Of a DNA stretch of 64,000 nt, positions 62,126 to 64,000 are shown one piece after another. The notes under the pieces were generated by a model. That model searched no databases, was not told the origin of the DNA, and saw nothing but the letters and a program-made list of their open reading frames with translations. Source of the DNA: Methanobrevibacter sp. (GTDB taxonomy: Archaea; Methanobacteriota; Methanobacteria; Methanobacteriales; Methanobacteriaceae); assembly GCA_017434525.1 (NCBI GenBank), contig JAFRFD010000048.1, forward strand, positions 1 through 64,000, given 5' to 3'. Position 1 is the stretch's first letter; the number at the start of each line of letters is the position of its first letter. Both the position numbers and the translations under genes were made by a program.

Positions 62126-63208
62126 ATGTTGTTAATTGCTCAAAATCATTTACAATTGATTGTTGAAATGGGTTTAATGCTATTTGTTACAATGGTATTT
62201 TTCCTTAACCTGATTCCGCTCTCATTAAGTGTTGTTACTTTCTTGTCCTTGTTTATCATGGGAGGTTTTACATTTATTTTTGGTGCGGACATTGTTCTTT
62301 TGATAATATCTTCAAGTCAGGCGGAATTCACTCACCCATTTGGTCCAATTGCACTTTTAGGGGCGGTTGCTGCTTTAGCATCGCTGAAGGTAATGAAGGA
62401 ATCGGGTGTAGATATAAGACCCTTAAGAAGATTTGTAATAATATTCTTAATTGCTATTACAGTATTCGGAGGATTGATGCACAGGTCTTTCTTGTTACTG
62501 TGGATTTTAGGTTTATTCCTGGGATACATGATCATTTCCAAATCCTTCAGAGAAAAATCCATCTTAACCGGAAAAAGAATTTTGATGTTTTTAGGTGTGG
62601 CAGGTGCAGGATTCATACTCCTGGAAGTGATTGCAAGAGTCTCCGGCATGACAATTTTCTCACCACTTTTGAGGTTGGGCAGGATTGAACAATATTCCTT
62701 ATCAAGTATTAAGACGGTATTAAACAACATTCAGGTTATAGGCCATAGTGCTAAGGCTTCCTATTGGGGAGCAGAAGGAACAGCATTTGCTGAAGGTTAT
62801 ATCACATTACCAATGCAATTGGTTTTATTCTTCGGTCTTCCATTCCCAATGTTTTTCGGTATATTAGTTAACCAAAAAGATACAATCGATTATATGCTTC
62901 CGGGTATTTTTGGTTATGGATTTGATTTCGGATATTTGGGTCTTGTAGGATTAATGGTGTTCGTACTTGGAACAATCCTTATTGGTTTTAAAATTTTAAC
63001 AATATATAGAGAAAAAAGAGAGAAAAACAATAAAAAGTACTTGGGAAGAGAAGTACTGTTAACAGGTGCATTAGCAGCATTTTGTGCACAGGCCATAATT
63101 GGTATGTTTGTATTTAACAGAACAATTAACGGTATGGCACTATTGACATTCATATTTATAGGAGCGCTGATTTTAGCTAATGCAGTTACGCTTAAATCCA
63201 GATCATAG
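62126..63208 (+). CDS. Polytopic membrane protein of unknown function
   Basis: 360 aa, about nine membrane helices. A cytoplasmic segment (SKSFREKSILTGKR) and a non-membrane stretch in the middle (RLGRIEQYSLSSIKTVLNNIQVIGHSAKASYWGAEGTAFAEGY, about 185-227) interrupt them. No transporter signature recognised; the family appears to be confined to Methanobacteria. TTGTGATTAAAAT gives the ribosome site. It is followed at 12 bp by the DUF1890-DUF1894 pair, so a shared transcript is likely. Confidence 0.75.
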   Translation: MLLIAQNHLQLIVEMGLMLFVTMVFFLNLIPLSLSVVTFLSLFIMGGFTFIFGADIVLLIISSSQAEFTHPFGPIALLGAVAALASLKVMKESGVDIRPLRRFVIIFLIAITVFGGLMHRSFLLLWILGLFLGYMIISKSFREKSILTGKRILMFLGVAGAGFILLEVIARVSGMTIFSPLLRLGRIEQYSLSSIKTVLNNIQVIGHSAKASYWGAEGTAFAEGYITLPMQLVLFFGLPFPMFFGILVNQKDTIDYMLPGIFGYGFDFGYLGLVGLMVFVLGTILIGFKILTIYREKREKNNKKYLGREVLLTGALAAFCAQAIIGMFVFNRTINGMALLTFIFIGALILANAVTLKSRS

Positions 63209-63220
63209 AGAGGTTTGATT

Positions 63221-63679
63221 ATGAAAGCTTTAGTTTTACTAGGATGTCCTGAGACTCCTTCTCAAACTCCAATGGCAGTTTATGTATTCAATAAATTAAC
63301 AAAATTGGGCTATGATGTCACAATAGCTGCAAACCCTGCAGCATCTAAATTGGTTAAGATATCCGATCCTGAAGGATTATACAATCTTAAATTAATGGAT
63401 TTGGAAAGGATGTTGGGAGATATTAACGAAGGAGATTATGATTTATTGGTTGGTTTTGTTCACAAGGATGCAGCAGCATCATTTTTCGTAACATTTGAAC
63501 AGATATTGCAATGCAAATCTTTAGCACTTGTATTTTCCAGAGATGCTGATGAAGTTGAGGAATTCGTCAATATGATTGAAGAAAGCGGATGCAATGCTAA
63601 AATTGCCGCTGTTAGAGCGTTCCACAATCCTTCACCAATTAAAGTTAAATTCGACAAAGCGATTAAGGAGTTTGAATAA
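63221..63679 (+). CDS. DUF1890 family protein
   Basis: A 152-aa protein of the methanogen-specific DUF1890 family. It is Rossmann-like: ALVLLGCPETPSQTPMAVYVFNKLTKLGYDVTIAANPAASKLVKISDPEG (about 3-52) and DYDLLVGFVHKDAAASFFVTF. Function unknown. The ATG at 63221 (MKALVLL) follows GAGGTTTGAT; a TTG two codons upstream is less likely. It ends one base before the DUF1894 gene, a pairing conserved among methanogens. Confidence 0.85.
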   Translation: MKALVLLGCPETPSQTPMAVYVFNKLTKLGYDVTIAANPAASKLVKISDPEGLYNLKLMDLERMLGDINEGDYDLLVGFVHKDAAASFFVTFEQILQCKSLALVFSRDADEVEEFVNMIEESGCNAKIAAVRAFHNPSPIKVKFDKAIKEFE

Positions 63680-63680
63680 T

Positions 63681-63995
63681 ATGTCTTTTTGTTTAGATAC
63701 TTACCTTCAGCAATCCGATAATTATGAAATTCATGCTTCAAAAGCAGGTTTTAAAGACTGTGCAATGATTATCAGATTTAAAGCTGAGGATATTGTTTAT
63801 ATTAAACCTGGTGACCAGGTATTGGGAGTCAGAGTCATAGGAATTCCACCGATACCAATCGGTTTTGACCATGAAAAGGGAACTGTATTTTTACCTTACA
63901 CAAAACCTTGCCATGGAACTTCTGTTGTAGAGCTGCCGATTGATGAAGAGGAAGTCGAAAAAATCAGAAAATTAGACACTGGTAATAAAAAATGA
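63681..63995 (+). CDS. DUF1894 family protein
   Basis: A 104-aa protein of the methanogen DUF1894 family: FCLDTYLQQSDNYEIHASKAGFKDCAMIIRFKAEDIVYIKPGDQVLGVRVIGIPPIPIGFD covers most of it. Function unknown; the consistent coupling to DUF1890 suggests a complex. The start is the ATG at 63681, one base after the DUF1890 stop; a longer frame reading back to 63576 only overlaps DUF1890. Confidence 0.85.
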   Translation: MSFCLDTYLQQSDNYEIHASKAGFKDCAMIIRFKAEDIVYIKPGDQVLGVRVIGIPPIPIGFDHEKGTVFLPYTKPCHGTSVVELPIDEEEVEKIRKLDTGNKK

Positions 63996-64000
63996 GATCC
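63992..64000 (+). CDS. Possible start of a further gene, cut by the window edge
   Basis: ATGAGATCC overlaps the DUF1894 stop (ATGA), the usual coupling seen in this genome, so a next gene in the operon may begin here. Only three codons are visible. Confidence 0.3.

Overview
This window is a chromosomal segment of a methanogenic archaeon of the order Methanobacteriales, most likely Methanobrevibacter or a close relative. The evidence is visible AT-richness, very short intergenic gaps, archaeal BRE/TATA promoters, GGTGAT/GGAGG ribosome sites, archaeal-only proteins (Lsm, L37e, L40e, NurA-HerA-Mre11-Rad50, geranylgeranylglyceryl phosphate synthase, archaeal pantothenate and F420/riboflavin enzymes) and methanogen families (DUF1890, DUF1894, DUF2124, DUF4013). 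I saw no rRNA, CRISPR array, insertion sequence or prophage. One tRNA (Ala-GGC) is present.

Layout. 0.1-6.2 kb: ArfB, a PUA RNA-binding protein, a solitary Panacea/SocA-type antitoxin domain protein, Lsm and L37e, two tandem paralogues of unknown function, RNase III and MetX with CBS domains. 6.2-12.3 kb: AzlCD exporter, an XRE regulator with two DUF4013 membrane proteins and a secreted protein, and an ABC exporter. 12.4-20.5 kb: AsnB, a GatC-like protein, ACT protein, homoserine dehydrogenase and ApgM/homoserine kinase, followed by a flavoprotein, MATE pump, GNAT and esterase. 20.6-27 kb: CTP synthase, prepilin peptidase with a class III signal-peptide protein, Dph6, the CoA enzyme PPS and a candidate structured RNA. 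27-33 kb: a YprB/MrfB-like exonuclease with a HEAT-repeat protein, electron-transfer proteins, an M42 peptidase, a lone DUF4062 protein and TrmO. 33.4-37 kb: duplicated Mop proteins, MoaE, NadM and Tsr3. 37-39.5 kb: tiny hydrophobic peptide genes, a NapH-like ferredoxin and L40e. 39.6-47.2 kb: GGGP synthase and the complete NurA-HerA-Mre11-Rad50 end-resection set. 47.2-51.6 kb: a lone TIR-like protein, a Mur ligase, a secreted protein, a MobA-like transferase and DUF169. 51.7-58.5 kb: an AddAB-like nuclease/helicase pair divergent from a DUF1998 helicase (MrfA type) carrying a C-terminal TPR region. 58.5-64 kb: aldo/keto reductase, HypAB, DUF354, tRNA-Ala, a membrane protein and DUF1890/DUF1894.

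How it fits together. DNA repair is heavily represented: HerA-NurA-Mre11-Rad50, AddAB-like, MrfA-like and MrfB-like proteins, plus three solitary proteins of families used in immunity or toxin neutralisation (Panacea, DUF4062, MTH538/ThsB-like TIR). A 20-bp sequence close to GAGAGCATTTGAAAAGTAAT occurs four times, always between genes. Two copies flank the repair operons and the other two lie beside RNase III and the Panacea gene, so it could be a shared regulatory site.

The other main leads are a 37.2-37.4 kb locus that looks like a type I (holin-like) toxin gene with an A-tract frame break, and two candidate structured RNAs at 7.3 and 26.9 kb. In both RNAs, G-U pairs form only on the minus strand, which suggests the functional strand. 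All functional calls rest on reading motifs by eye; no database search was run.
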